Positions 50,773 to 61,257 of a stretch of 64,000 bases of DNA are shown here, piece after piece. The position numbers and the translations under genes were made by a program. Source of the DNA: an uncultured Alphaproteobacteria bacterium (GTDB taxonomy: Bacteria > Pseudomonadota > Alphaproteobacteria > CAAHEQ01 > UBA3637); assembly GCA_947627155.1 (NCBI GenBank), contig CANQUX010000003.1:1-64000 (forward strand). The letters are read 5' to 3'. Below the pieces are notes generated by a model. That model saw only the letters and a list, made by a program, of their open reading frames with translations, made no database searches and was not told the origin of the DNA. How positions within the stretch are numbered: the first letter of the stretch is position 1; the number at the start of each line of letters is the position of its first letter.

Positions 50773-51690
50773 ATGGCAGAAATTACAGCAAGTTTGGTTA
50801 AAGAACTGCGTGAAAAAACCGGTGCCGGTATGATGGAATGCAAAAAAGCCTTATCCGAAACAAACGGCGATTTGGAGCAGGCAATTGACTTTTTACGGAA
50901 AAAAGGTCTTTCCGTTGCCGAGAAAAAGGCCGGACGCGTTGCCTCGCAAGGGTTAGTCGGCGTGATTGTTCAAGGAAAAGAAGGGGCCGTCGTCGAATTG
51001 AATTCGGAAACGGATTTTGTGGCGCGAAACGCCGAATTCCAAGCCTTTTTATCGGAGGTTTTATCGGTTGCGTTGGCTCAAAAGGGCGATATCGAATCGG
51101 TGAAAACAGCCCAAATCGGTGATAAATCCGTTGCCGATGCGTTAACGGCGTTAATTGCCAAAATCGGTGAAAATATGTCTTTGCGCCGTGCCTCTTATGT
51201 GTCGGTCACAAACGGTGTTGTCGTTCCGTATATGCATACCGCCATTGTGCCGGGACAAGGTAAAATCGGCGTGTTGGTTGCTTTGGAAAGTACGGCGGAT
51301 ACGGCAAAATTAACGGAGCTCGGTAAAAAAATTGCCATGCATGTTGCCGCAACGGCGCCGCGCTTTTTAAGTATTGCCGATGTGGATGCCGATACCATCG
51401 CTCATGAAAAAGGCATTTATGAAGAACAGGCCAAAGCTTCCGGAAAACCGGCAAATATTATTGAAAAAATGGTTGAAGGTCGGTTGCGCAAGTTCTATGA
51501 AGAAGTGGTTGTTTTAGAGCAATCGTTCATTATGGATCCCGATCAGAAAGTAAAAGACGTGATTGCACAAGCCGCCAAAGAATTGGGCGCCGATGTTACG
51601 TTAAAAAGCTTTGTCCGATTCGGATTGGGCGAAGGTTTGGCAAAAAAAGAAGAAGATTTTGCCGCCGAAGTCAACAGTTGTTTAAAATAA
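50773..51690 (+). CDS. tsf: Elongation factor Ts
   Basis: MAEITASLVKELREKTGAGMMECKKALSETNGDLEQAIDFLRKKG. Confidence 0.97.
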   Translation: MAEITASLVKELREKTGAGMMECKKALSETNGDLEQAIDFLRKKGLSVAEKKAGRVASQGLVGVIVQGKEGAVVELNSETDFVARNAEFQAFLSEVLSVALAQKGDIESVKTAQIGDKSVADALTALIAKIGENMSLRRASYVSVTNGVVVPYMHTAIVPGQGKIGVLVALESTADTAKLTELGKKIAMHVAATAPRFLSIADVDADTIAHEKGIYEEQAKASGKPANIIEKMVEGRLRKFYEEVVVLEQSFIMDPDQKVKDVIAQAAKELGADVTLKSFVRFGLGEGLAKKEEDFAAEVNSCLK

Positions 51691-51712
51691 AAAGCAACAA
51701 AAACTTTTTGAA

Positions 51713-51745
51713 AACGGAGCGAATGTTTTTCGTTCCGTTTTTTTT
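51713..51745 (+). terminator. tsf intrinsic terminator
   Basis: aacggagcgaa-tgttt-ttcgttccgtttttttt. Confidence 0.8.
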
Positions 51746-51816
51746 CGGAAAAATGCAAAAAATTTTCACTCTTGAGAAAAAAAATAAAATCATCTTGTCA
51801 GATATGCGAATAGTGC

Positions 51817-51844
51817 TTGACAGCTACGGGAAAATCTGTAATAT
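51817..51844 (+). promoter_or_regulatory. Promoter upstream of cdsA
   Basis: TTGACA - 16 nt - TAATAT. Confidence 0.6.
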
Positions 51845-51875
51845 TTAAGGAAATTGTAAAGAAAGGATCTTTAAA

Positions 51876-52709
51876 ATGCATTCAAATCTGTTTTTGCGTA
51901 CGCTGTCTGCCTTGGTTTTGGCACCGCTGGTTTTGGGCTGCATTTGGTTTGGAAAATCCGCTTATGAGGAATATTCCATTCCGCTGTACACAATTTTGTT
52001 GGCGGCGTTAGGGTCGGGTTTGGCCTGGGAATGGAGTATGATGTTTGATAAAAAATTATCGGCATCAACCGTCATTATGGCTTTTTTTGCTTGTCTGGTG
52101 GCGTTTTTAACCGAAGGAAATCCGCAGTTTGCCTTGTGGCTTTCTCTGCTCGGTATGACGGTTATTTATTGGCAAACAAACGGACGCTTGGCTTATTCGC
52201 TCGGAACGTTGTATATTTGTATTCCCCTCTTGTCGTTGGGTTATATTTATTATGTCAATGATGATATCAGTCGGGAAATAGTGCTGTGGCTGTTTTTTGT
52301 TGTCTGGGCAACGGATATCGGCGGTTATGTCGTGGGTAAAACCGTGCAGGGGCCGAAGTTGGCGCCGAAAATCAGTGCCAAAAAAACGTGGTCTGGCTTG
52401 GCCGGCGCTATTTTGTTCGCGTTCGGTGCCGCTTATGTGTTTACGCTTTATGTGCAAGTGCATTCACCCTATATTTTGCCCGACGGTTGGGCAGAACGTT
52501 TAACGGTATCTGCCGGTGTTTTGGCGATTGTGTCGCAAATCGGCGATTTCTTTGAGTCTTATATTAAACGGCGTTTAAATCTCAAAGATTCCAGTAATTT
52601 AATTCCCGGACACGGCGGATTGTTCGATCGGGTGGACGGATTGTTGTTTGCAGCGGTTGCAGCGGCAATCGTGTTATTTTTGTTTGATAAAACAGGAGCG
52701 TTTTTCTAA
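51876..52709 (+). CDS. cdsA: Phosphatidate cytidylyltransferase
   Basis: ATDIGGYVVGKTVQGPKLAPKISAKKTWSGLAGAIL...KRRLNLKDSSNLIPGHGGLFDRVDGLL. Confidence 0.95.
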   Translation: MHSNLFLRTLSALVLAPLVLGCIWFGKSAYEEYSIPLYTILLAALGSGLAWEWSMMFDKKLSASTVIMAFFACLVAFLTEGNPQFALWLSLLGMTVIYWQTNGRLAYSLGTLYICIPLLSLGYIYYVNDDISREIVLWLFFVVWATDIGGYVVGKTVQGPKLAPKISAKKTWSGLAGAILFAFGAAYVFTLYVQVHSPYILPDGWAERLTVSAGVLAIVSQIGDFFESYIKRRLNLKDSSNLIPGHGGLFDRVDGLLFAAVAAAIVLFLFDKTGAFF

Positions 52710-53806
52710 TGCTGACATCATTGATTTATGTTTTTGCATTTGTTTTTGTTTTGTCATTGGTGGTGATTGTTCACGAATGGGGTCATTTTTTCATTGCGCG
52801 CCGGTGTGGTGTTAAAGTGACCGATTTTTCCATCGGATTCGGCAAAGAATTGTGGCATCATATTGATAAAAAAGGCACACGTTGGAAAGTGTGTTTGTTG
52901 CCGCTCGGCGGTTATGTGAAAATGTTGGGTGATGAAGATGCCGCCAGTGCAAAAACTTCAACAAAGCATATTAAAAAAAGCGAGATAAAATATACCTTTA
53001 TGGCGCAACCGCTTTGGAAACGTGCCGCCATTATTTTTGCGGGACCGGCCATGAATTACATATCGGCGTTTGTGTTGTTGACCGGTTTGATTATGGCCTT
53101 GGGTGAAGTAATCATTCCGCCGGTTATCGGTGAAATATTGCCTGATTCCGCTGCCGAAGAAGCCAAATTGCAAATCGGCGACAGGTTTGTGTCGATTAAC
53201 GGTACGCCCATTCGGGAATATACCGATGTGTTGCGGGTGGTGCGCGTAACCGATTTTGAAAAACCGTTGAATATTGTGATTGAAAGAAACGGTGTTCAAA
53301 GCAATGTTTCTTTAACACCGCGGTATCATAAAGATAATGAATTTCCGCTCATCGGTATTCGGGCGGCAACGGAATATGCAACGGTGAATGAACATGTCGG
53401 TCTGATGCAGGCAATTAAAATGGCGGCAACGGATATTTATAAAATGACGGCTGATACGCTCATTTATTTAAAACAGGTTTTGTTTGAACATCGTTCCGCC
53501 AAAGATATGCGCGGGCCGCTCGGAATTGCCGAAGCCTCCGGTGACGCCATGCGCGGCGGTGTTTTGTCTTTGTTGATGTTTATTGTGCAAATTTCCGTTG
53601 CCATCGGTTTTATGAACTTGTTACCCATTCCTGTTTTAGACGGCGGGCATTTATTCTTTTATGCCGTTGAAGCCGTTTGTCGACGGCCGATTCCGGAGCG
53701 CATTCAAAACGGATTTTTAGGCGCCGGTGTCGGTTTATTGCTTTTATTGGTTGCTTATACCATGTTTTTAGATGTTCCACGTATTTTGCAAAGGATTATA
53801 GAATGA
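52709..53806 (+). CDS. rseP: RIP metalloprotease RseP
   Basis: VVIVHEWGHFFIARRCGVKVTDFSIGFG; PDZ; MNLLPIPVLDGGHL. Confidence 0.95.
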   Translation: MLTSLIYVFAFVFVLSLVVIVHEWGHFFIARRCGVKVTDFSIGFGKELWHHIDKKGTRWKVCLLPLGGYVKMLGDEDAASAKTSTKHIKKSEIKYTFMAQPLWKRAAIIFAGPAMNYISAFVLLTGLIMALGEVIIPPVIGEILPDSAAEEAKLQIGDRFVSINGTPIREYTDVLRVVRVTDFEKPLNIVIERNGVQSNVSLTPRYHKDNEFPLIGIRAATEYATVNEHVGLMQAIKMAATDIYKMTADTLIYLKQVLFEHRSAKDMRGPLGIAEASGDAMRGGVLSLLMFIVQISVAIGFMNLLPIPVLDGGHLFFYAVEAVCRRPIPERIQNGFLGAGVGLLLLLVAYTMFLDVPRILQRIIE

Positions 53807-56070
53807 AAAAATTATTCGGATTACTTTTGACAACCTCCTTTTTGGTGTCTCCGGCATCGGCGGAAGTATTAAAAGCCGTTAATATCAACGGTACACAACG
53901 ATTGGAAAATACAACAATCATGAGTTATTTAAATTTACGCAACGGGCAAAACATTACGTTATCCGATTTGGATACGGCAACGAAAACACTGTTTGCAACC
54001 GGCTTGTTTTCCGATGTTGATGTTCGTATGCGCAATGGCACGTTATTGATTAATGTAGAAGAAAATCCGATTGTGCATGATGTGTATTTTGAAGGAAACG
54101 ATAAGCTTGATGATGATGTTTTAAAAACAGAAATTATGTTAAAGCCGCGCACGGTTTATACGCAAAGCAAAGCCCAGAATGATGCCGACAGATTGTTAGA
54201 TGTTTATAAACGCAACGGGCGATTCGGGGCAACGGTTACGCCGAAAATTATTAAAAGAGATCAAAATCGGGTCGATGTGGTGTTTGAAATTGATGAAGGT
54301 GCCAAAACTTTGGTTCAAAAAATTAATTTTATCGGGAATGAACGGTATTCGTCCGATGATTTGAAAGATGTAATGATTACCAAAGAAAATGCATGGTATC
54401 GGTTTTTTACCAGTACGGATACATATGATCCCGATCGGTTAAATTATGATCAGGAAATGTTGCGGCGGTTTTATTTAAAACACGGTTATGTTGATTTTGA
54501 AATTAAAAACGCTGTGGCAGAGCTTTTACCCGACAAATCGGGATTTGTGCTGACCATTGAAATTGAGGAAGGCCCAAAATATCGTTTTGCGCAACCGGAA
54601 ATCCGTGTTTCGTTGCCTGAATATATGAGCAAAAATAAAACAGATTTAACTGATTGTTTCGAATTTGAAGAAGGTGAAACGTTTAACTCTGAATTGGTTG
54701 ATAAAACCATTGAAAATTTAACTGATGAATTTTCCGATGCCGGCTATGCTTTTGCTGAAGTTACGCCTGAGTTTTTTAAAGACGAAAAAAACAAAACGGT
54801 TCGCGTTGTCTTTAAAATTAAGGAAGGGTCAAAAGTGTTTGTGAATAAAATTAACATTCACGGTAATTCCCGCACGCAGGATAAAGTAATTCGGCGTGAG
54901 TTCCGTATTAAGGAGGGCGATGCGTTTAATGCTGCAAAGTTACGGCGTTCGCGTCAGAAAGTGGAAGATTTGGATTATTTTGATAAAGTTGATTTTAAAA
55001 CGGTTCCCGTTTACGGCGATCCTTCTAAAACCGATATTGATGTGCAGGTTTCCGAAAAATCCACCGGTGCATTTAACGTGGGTGTGGGTTGGTCATCTTA
55101 TGACGGGTTGTTGTTTGAAGTCGGTGTTGTGGAACGCAATATTTTGGGAACGGGTAACATTGTTAATGTGAATGCCATGATTTCACAACGGGAAACGCAA
55201 TATATTGCCGGCGTGACAAATCCGTATTTTATGGATTTACCGTTGTTGGCCGGTGTGGAATTGTTTAAAACAACGCGCGATAACAGTGATTACAGTTCAT
55301 ACAGTTACGATTCCATCGGCGGTTCAATTCGTTTCGGTTGGAATTATACCGACAGATTGCGTCAGACGGTTCGCTATACGTTGCGGCAAGATGACGTAAC
55401 CGATATTGATGATGATGCTTCCGTTTATATTAAACAGCAGGAAGGTGATACATTAGTTTCAATGATCGGACAGGAGTTGGCTTACGATCGGCGTGACAGC
55501 CGAATCAATCCGACGGAAGGATATTATTTATCTTTGGGAACGGATTTTGCCGGTTTGGGCGGTGATACGAAATTTATTCGCGTTAATGTAACGGGTATTC
55601 AATATTTTCCGTTAACGGATGACGTGGTGTTATCCGTTCGCGGTGATGCCGGTGAAGTGTGGGGTATCGGCGGCAGAGATGTTCGAATTAACAACCGTTA
55701 TTTCTTGGGAGACGCTTCTTTACGCGGTTTTGAATATGGTGGAGTCGGTGCACGCGACAGATATACCGATGACTCATTAGGCGGTAACTGGTATGCAACG
55801 GCATCGACGGAACTTGTTTTTCCGGTCGGTTTGCCTCGGGAATTAGGTATTAAAGGAAAAGTGTTTTCTGATGCCGGTTTCATCGGCAAACCCGACGGAT
55901 ATGATGCGGCTATGATGGAATATGAAAACACGTTGCGTGTTTCTGTCGGTACCGGTATTTTGTGGCAATCTCCCATGGGAATGATTAACTTGGATTTCGC
56001 AGTTCCGGTTATGAAAGAAACAGGGGATAAAACACAAGTCTTTCGTTTAAACTTTGGGAAAGGATTTTAA
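53803..56070 (+). CDS. bamA: Outer membrane protein assembly factor BamA
   Basis: POTRA repeats; NRYFLGDASLRGFEYGGVGARD; C-terminal FRLNFGKGF; signal peptide MKKLFGLLLTTSFLVSPASA. Confidence 0.96.
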   Translation: MKKLFGLLLTTSFLVSPASAEVLKAVNINGTQRLENTTIMSYLNLRNGQNITLSDLDTATKTLFATGLFSDVDVRMRNGTLLINVEENPIVHDVYFEGNDKLDDDVLKTEIMLKPRTVYTQSKAQNDADRLLDVYKRNGRFGATVTPKIIKRDQNRVDVVFEIDEGAKTLVQKINFIGNERYSSDDLKDVMITKENAWYRFFTSTDTYDPDRLNYDQEMLRRFYLKHGYVDFEIKNAVAELLPDKSGFVLTIEIEEGPKYRFAQPEIRVSLPEYMSKNKTDLTDCFEFEEGETFNSELVDKTIENLTDEFSDAGYAFAEVTPEFFKDEKNKTVRVVFKIKEGSKVFVNKINIHGNSRTQDKVIRREFRIKEGDAFNAAKLRRSRQKVEDLDYFDKVDFKTVPVYGDPSKTDIDVQVSEKSTGAFNVGVGWSSYDGLLFEVGVVERNILGTGNIVNVNAMISQRETQYIAGVTNPYFMDLPLLAGVELFKTTRDNSDYSSYSYDSIGGSIRFGWNYTDRLRQTVRYTLRQDDVTDIDDDASVYIKQQEGDTLVSMIGQELAYDRRDSRINPTEGYYLSLGTDFAGLGGDTKFIRVNVTGIQYFPLTDDVVLSVRGDAGEVWGIGGRDVRINNRYFLGDASLRGFEYGGVGARDRYTDDSLGGNWYATASTELVFPVGLPRELGIKGKVFSDAGFIGKPDGYDAAMMEYENTLRVSVGTGILWQSPMGMINLDFAVPVMKETGDKTQVFRLNFGKGF

Positions 56071-56073
56071 AAA

Positions 56074-56817
56074 ATGAAAAAAATATCTTCAAATCATTTT
56101 GTCAGCTATACGGCGTTGATTTTGGCTGTCGGTGCGGCTGTTTGTTGCGGTTTTTGCAAAAAAACACCAAAAATCGGATTGCTGAACAATCAACAAGTGT
56201 TTGAGCAGGCTGATGTGTTTCGTCAATTGAATGCCGAACAGGAAAAATATGTCAATGCCATGTTAACACGGCGTGCCGAAGATGAAAAAATGCTTCAAGG
56301 CGAATTAAACAAATTACAAAATAAAATTAAAAGCTCTCCGGCCGGTGAAAGTGCTTTTGCAAAAGAAATTATTGCTTTTCGTGAAAAAGTAGCGGCTTAT
56401 AATTTGAAATATCGTCAACAACAGGCATTGATTGCTCATGCCGGAAACGTAGCGCGTCAACAGGTTGAGCCGTTTATTCAAGAAATATTAGCCGAAATGG
56501 GAGATGCCGGTTATGCGGTTATTATGCCCAAAGCCGTAACCTATTATTCAAAACCGTGTTTGGATGCAACGGAAGATTTTATTGAGCGGTTGAATAAAAA
56601 AGAAATAGCAGTTGCTTTTCCTGATCCGGCTTTGTTCTTGAAAGCGGCAGAAGCCACACAAAATAAACCGGTAGCGGCTCAAAAACCGGCAGAAGCTCCG
56701 AAGGCGGCTCCGGCTCAAAAACCGGCAGAAGCTCCGAAAGCGGCTCCGGCTCAAAAACCCGCAGAAGCTCCCAAAGCGGCTTCGGATCAAAAATCAGCTC
56801 CGGCGGAGAAAAAATAA
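56074..56817 (+). CDS. OmpH/Skp-family periplasmic chaperone with Lys/Ala/Pro-rich tail
   Basis: KIGLLNNQQVFEQADVFRQLNAEQEKYVNAMLTRRAEDEKMLQGELNKLQNKI; position between bamA and lpxD. Confidence 0.82.
   Translation: MKKISSNHFVSYTALILAVGAAVCCGFCKKTPKIGLLNNQQVFEQADVFRQLNAEQEKYVNAMLTRRAEDEKMLQGELNKLQNKIKSSPAGESAFAKEIIAFREKVAAYNLKYRQQQALIAHAGNVARQQVEPFIQEILAEMGDAGYAVIMPKAVTYYSKPCLDATEDFIERLNKKEIAVAFPDPALFLKAAEATQNKPVAAQKPAEAPKAAPAQKPAEAPKAAPAQKPAEAPKAASDQKSAPAEKK
56677..56784 (+). repeat. 36-bp in-frame tandem repeat (AQKPAEAPKAAP x3)
   Basis: gctcaaaaaccggcagaagctccgaaggcggctccg repeated three times with few substitutions. Confidence 0.92.
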
Positions 56818-57839
56818 TGGCGGACAGTCGTTTCTTTCAAAAAAAAGAAAGTTTAACGTTGGCTGAAATTGCGCGTATCGGTGAAGTAAAATTGCCGGAG
56901 GGCATTGATGATACGCGTATTTTCACCGATGTTGCCGCTATTGACGAAGCTGATGCAACGCAGGTTTCATGGGCATTTATTCCGTCCATGCGAACGGCTT
57001 TGTCGCAAACAAAAGCCGGTGCGGTAATTATACCGGAAAAGTTTTTGAATTTGGTGCCGAACGGTGTTATTCCGCTGGTATCGGCCGATCCGCATCGGTC
57101 ATACGGTTTGGTGGCAAGTGCTTTTTATCCGCAAACGGTGGAAGCTTATATTTCCGAACGAGCCTATATTGATTCAACGGCAAAACTGGGCGAAGGCTGT
57201 CATGTGGAGGCCGGTGCTTATATCGGTAAAAATGTTGTTTTGGGTGATCGGTGTACGGTTCATCCCAATGCCGTGATTGAAGCGGGCGTACAAATGGGTC
57301 ATGATTGCATTATCGGCGCGAATGCAACGGTTTCACACTGCATTGCCGGTAATAAAGTATATATCTATCCCGGGGCGCATATCGGACAAGACGGTTTCGG
57401 TTTTGCCATGTCGGCGCGCGGGCCGGTAAAAGTGCCGCAATTGGGGCGCGTTATTATCGGTGATGATGTGGAAATCGGTTCTTCCACAACGGTTGACAGA
57501 GGCGCTATGGGTGATACGGTTATCGGTTCGGGAACGCGTATCGATAATTTGGTGCAAGTTGCACACAATGTGAAATTGGGGCGGTGTTGCGTGATGGTGT
57601 CCCAAGTCGGTATTGCCGGCAGTTGCGAATTCGGCGATTTTGTTGTTGCCGGCGGACAGGTGGGATTTGCCGGTCATTTAAAAATCGGTACGGGCGCGCA
57701 AATTGCGGCGCAATCCGGCTTGATGAGCGATGTGCCTGCGGGTGCCGTTTTAATGGGGTCACCTGCCGTGCCGCATGTGGAATATATGCGTCAACAGGTT
57801 GCCATTCGTCAATTGACCAAAAAGAAAAAAACAACATAA
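56817..57839 (+). CDS. lpxD: UDP-3-O-acylglucosamine N-acyltransferase LpxD
   Basis: Hexapeptide repeats; GQDGFGFAMSARGPVKVPQLGRVIIGDDVEIGSSTTVDRGAMGDTVIG. Confidence 0.96.
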   Translation: MADSRFFQKKESLTLAEIARIGEVKLPEGIDDTRIFTDVAAIDEADATQVSWAFIPSMRTALSQTKAGAVIIPEKFLNLVPNGVIPLVSADPHRSYGLVASAFYPQTVEAYISERAYIDSTAKLGEGCHVEAGAYIGKNVVLGDRCTVHPNAVIEAGVQMGHDCIIGANATVSHCIAGNKVYIYPGAHIGQDGFGFAMSARGPVKVPQLGRVIIGDDVEIGSSTTVDRGAMGDTVIGSGTRIDNLVQVAHNVKLGRCCVMVSQVGIAGSCEFGDFVVAGGQVGFAGHLKIGTGAQIAAQSGLMSDVPAGAVLMGSPAVPHVEYMRQQVAIRQLTKKKKTT

Positions 57840-57859
57840 TATCTGTTAAGGAGTATAAA

Positions 57860-58342
57860 ATGGTTGAAGAAACAGAAAAAACCGCTGAAAATGTGATTCC
57901 GGAAATACGGATTGATCAGATTTTAAAATTATTACCGCATCGGTATCCGTTTTTGTTGGTTGATCGCTTAAAAGAGGTTGTGCCGGGAGAATCGGGCATC
58001 GGTATTAAAAACGTAACCGTGAACGAGCCGTTTTTTCAAGGACATTTCCCCGAAAATCCGGTTATGCCGGGCGTTTTACAAATTGAAGCCATGGCGCAAA
58101 CGGCGGGAATTATTGTTTTGCAATCTTTTCCCGAAGAAGAACGATCCGGTAACGGTGTTTATTTTATGACGGTTGATGAAGTGAAGTTTCGAAAACCCAT
58201 TTTGCCGGGTGATGTGATTGAATTTCATGTGAAAAAAGAGCAAACCGTGCGAAACGTTTTTAAATTTCGGGGTGAAGCCAAAGTTGACGGAAAACTGGTT
58301 TCACAAGCCATTTTCAGTGCGATGATTTTTAAAAAAGCCTAA
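57860..58342 (+). CDS. fabZ: 3-hydroxyacyl-ACP dehydratase FabZ
   Basis: ILKLLPHRYPFLLVDRL...FFQGHFPENPVMPGVLQIEAMAQTAG. Confidence 0.97.
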   Translation: MVEETEKTAENVIPEIRIDQILKLLPHRYPFLLVDRLKEVVPGESGIGIKNVTVNEPFFQGHFPENPVMPGVLQIEAMAQTAGIIVLQSFPEEERSGNGVYFMTVDEVKFRKPILPGDVIEFHVKKEQTVRNVFKFRGEAKVDGKLVSQAIFSAMIFKKA

Positions 58343-58354
58343 GGAGATTTTCAA

Positions 58355-59155
58355 ATGGTTCACATTCATCCGACTGCCATTGTCGATTCGCATGCCGAGT
58401 TGGCTGATGACGTTGAAATCGGTCCGTATTGTACCGTCGGGCCGCATGTTAAAATGGGAGCCGGTTGTCGGCTTATTTCTCATGCGGTTGTTGACGGATT
58501 TACGACACTGGGAGAAGGAAATATCGTTTATCCGTTTGCGACATTGGGTTTGTTGGCGCAACACAAGCGTTCCAACGCACCCGATGCTTTGTTGATTATC
58601 GGTGATCACAATACTTTTCGGGAACATGTAACGGCGCATGTCGGCTCCGATGTTGATCACAAGATTACACAAATCGGGCATCGCAATTTGTTTTTGGTTG
58701 CCAGTCATATTGCGCATGACTGCGTGTTGGGTGATGATATCGTGATGAGCAATAATGCCACGCTTGCCGGTCATGTACATGTCGGAAACAAAGCCATTAT
58801 CGGCGGATTATCTGCCGTTTTGCAATTTACGCATATCGGTGAAGGCGCTATGATCGGCGGTATGTGCGGTATCGGTCGCGATGTAATTCCCTACGGACTT
58901 GTGATGTCCGGCACGCGTGCGGTTTTAAACGGATTGAATTTAATCGGCTTGCAACGAATGGGTGTGGAAAAAGAAATGATTTTCGAATTGCAAAAAGCCT
59001 ATAAATTTTTATTTGATAAACAAAGTGAACTCACTTTTGCCGAACGAATTGAAAAATTGGCCGATAATACGGAATTAAACGGTAATCCGTTGGTGATGAA
59101 GTTAATTGATTTTGTGCAACATCCCTCCAAAAATAACATTATGCAGGCAGAATAA
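58355..59155 (+). CDS. lpxA: Acyl-ACP--UDP-N-acetylglucosamine O-acyltransferase LpxA
   Basis: VHIHPTAIVDSHAELADDVEIGPYCTVGPHVKMG. Confidence 0.97.
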   Translation: MVHIHPTAIVDSHAELADDVEIGPYCTVGPHVKMGAGCRLISHAVVDGFTTLGEGNIVYPFATLGLLAQHKRSNAPDALLIIGDHNTFREHVTAHVGSDVDHKITQIGHRNLFLVASHIAHDCVLGDDIVMSNNATLAGHVHVGNKAIIGGLSAVLQFTHIGEGAMIGGMCGIGRDVIPYGLVMSGTRAVLNGLNLIGLQRMGVEKEMIFELQKAYKFLFDKQSELTFAERIEKLADNTELNGNPLVMKLIDFVQHPSKNNIMQAE

Positions 59156-59164
59156 CGGTTTACA

Positions 59165-60106
59165 ATGAAGCAAAAGACAATCCGCAATCAAAAAGAAAGT
59201 AAACTCGGCATTATTGCCGGTGCCGGTGTGTTGCCGCGATTGTTGATTGAGCATTGTCAAAAAACAAAACAGTCGTTTTTTGTGTTGGCACTTAAAAATC
59301 AGGCGCAGCCGGATTTGTTGCCGACGAATATTCCCGTAAAATGGGTGCGTTTAGGTGGTGTCGGAACCATTATTCGCACCATTAAAGCGCAGCAGATTAC
59401 CGAAGCGGTTATGATCGGCAGTGTGCGCCGTCCCTCATTAACGGAGGTGTTTCCGGATTGGGCGGGCATTCAGGTCGCTATGCGTATCGGTCTCAATCAA
59501 AAAGGGGATGACGGTTTGTTGCGCGGTATTATTCGCGAGTTTGAAAATTTGGGTGTTCGGGTGCGGGGTATGCACGAATTTTTGCCCGACTTGTTGGCGC
59601 CGCTCGGTGCCATCACGCAAAAACAACCCGATGTGTTGGATATTGAAGATATTTCAAGAGGGTGTTATACGGCAAAATTGTTGGGATTGGCCGATGTGGG
59701 GCAATCGGTTATTGTTCAACGCGGGTTGGTGTTAGCCGTGGAAGGAATTGAAGGCACGCAAAAGTTGGTTGAACGCTCAAAAGCCTTGCGTCGAAAAGGG
59801 CAGGGCGGTGTTTTGGTGAAAACCGTCAAGCCGCAGCAGGAACATCGGGTTGATATGCCGACCATCGGTGTTTCAACCGTGGAAGCCGTGGCAGCGGCCG
59901 GTTTAAAAGGCATTGCCGTTGAAGCCGGTAAGGTTTTAATCCCCGATGTAAATGCCGTTGCAAGAAAAGCCGATGCGCTTAAAATATTTGTTGTCGGTGT
60001 GTCGGTTGATACAATATTACCTCCTGTTTTGAAAGAGCGGTTAAATGTTTTAACGGGGCAATCGGTTGCGCAAAAACCGAAGAAAGGCAAGCGGGATAAG
60101 AAATGA
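59165..60106 (+). CDS. lpxI: UDP-2,3-diacylglucosamine diphosphatase LpxI (DUF1009)
   Basis: KLGIIAGAGVLPRLLIEHCQ...GMHEFLPDLLAPLGAIT...DMPTIGVSTVEAVAAAGLKGIAVEAG. Confidence 0.94.
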   Translation: MKQKTIRNQKESKLGIIAGAGVLPRLLIEHCQKTKQSFFVLALKNQAQPDLLPTNIPVKWVRLGGVGTIIRTIKAQQITEAVMIGSVRRPSLTEVFPDWAGIQVAMRIGLNQKGDDGLLRGIIREFENLGVRVRGMHEFLPDLLAPLGAITQKQPDVLDIEDISRGCYTAKLLGLADVGQSVIVQRGLVLAVEGIEGTQKLVERSKALRRKGQGGVLVKTVKPQQEHRVDMPTIGVSTVEAVAAAGLKGIAVEAGKVLIPDVNAVARKADALKIFVVGVSVDTILPPVLKERLNVLTGQSVAQKPKKGKRDKK

Positions 60107-61257
60107 AATCAAAGGAATTAAAAATTTATTTAATTGCCGGTGAACCGTCGGGAGATTTGTTGGGATCTCGCATCATGCGTGCGTTAAAGAAAAAAACAAA
60201 CCGAGCCGTTCGATTTTTCGGCGTGGGCGGTGAAACCATGGAAAAAGAAGGATTGAAAAGTTTGTTCGACATTGCCGATTTGGCGGTGATGGGGTTTGTA
60301 GAGGTATTACCGAATTTGCCGAAAATTTTAAGACATTTTAATGAAATTATTGCCGATATTCAAGCTGTTCAACCCGATGTTATTTTAACCGTCGACAGTT
60401 TCAGTTTTTCCGTTCGTGTGCATAAGCGGTTAATCAAGGCCGGCATTCAAATTCCGCATGCGCATTGCGTGGCGCCGCAGGTGTGGGCTTGGAAAAAAGG
60501 ACGTGCCAAAACACTCGGGCAATATGTTGACAGATTATTTTGTCTGCTTCCCAAAGAACCGGCCTATTTTACCCCTTACGGGTTGAAAGCCGATTTTATC
60601 GGACACCCGGTCATTGAAGGCGGTGCCGATAAAGGAAATAAAGAAAAATTCATAAAGCGGTATCACATTCCGAAAGAGGCGAAAATTCTGTGTGTTTTGC
60701 CGGGCAGTCGTCAAAATGAAATTAAATATCTGCTTCCGGTTTTTAAAGAGGCAATACGCCTCATTCGGCAGAAATATCAAAATGTTTTTGTGGTTATTCC
60801 TACTGTGTCCACGGTTTGGCAGCGGGTTGTTCAAGCAATGCGTGCTGCGGATTACCCCTATGTGATTGTGCAGGGCGAAAAAGAAAGATATGATGCGTTT
60901 GCCGCTGCCGATGTTGCCGTTGCGGCGTCGGGTACGGTCAGTTTGGAATTGGCTTTGGCGGGTGTGAAGCATTTAATTGCATATCGGGTTTCCCCGTTTA
61001 CGGCTTTTTTGGCGCGTCGGCTCTTGAAAATAAAATATGTGAACTTAATTAACTTATTAGCAAATAAAGAGCTGATACCGGAATTATTACAGGAAAATTG
61101 TACGGCAACAAAAATAGCCGATGTGACAATCGATTTTTTACGGGGGAAAAAACAAAACGCACGGGAAGGATTAGAAAAATTAGGCTGGGGCGGTCAAACA
61201 ACGCCGTCGGAAAAAGCGGCTGAATTATTGTTAAAAATGGTGGCTGAACATGACTGA
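60103..61257 (+). CDS. lpxB: Lipid-A-disaccharide synthase
   Basis: YLIAGEPSGDLLGSRIMRALKK...HCVAPQVWAWKKGRAKTL...VLPGSRQNEI. Confidence 0.96.
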   Translation: MKSKELKIYLIAGEPSGDLLGSRIMRALKKKTNRAVRFFGVGGETMEKEGLKSLFDIADLAVMGFVEVLPNLPKILRHFNEIIADIQAVQPDVILTVDSFSFSVRVHKRLIKAGIQIPHAHCVAPQVWAWKKGRAKTLGQYVDRLFCLLPKEPAYFTPYGLKADFIGHPVIEGGADKGNKEKFIKRYHIPKEAKILCVLPGSRQNEIKYLLPVFKEAIRLIRQKYQNVFVVIPTVSTVWQRVVQAMRAADYPYVIVQGEKERYDAFAAADVAVAASGTVSLELALAGVKHLIAYRVSPFTAFLARRLLKIKYVNLINLLANKELIPELLQENCTATKIADVTIDFLRGKKQNAREGLEKLGWGGQTTPSEKAAELLLKMVAEHD

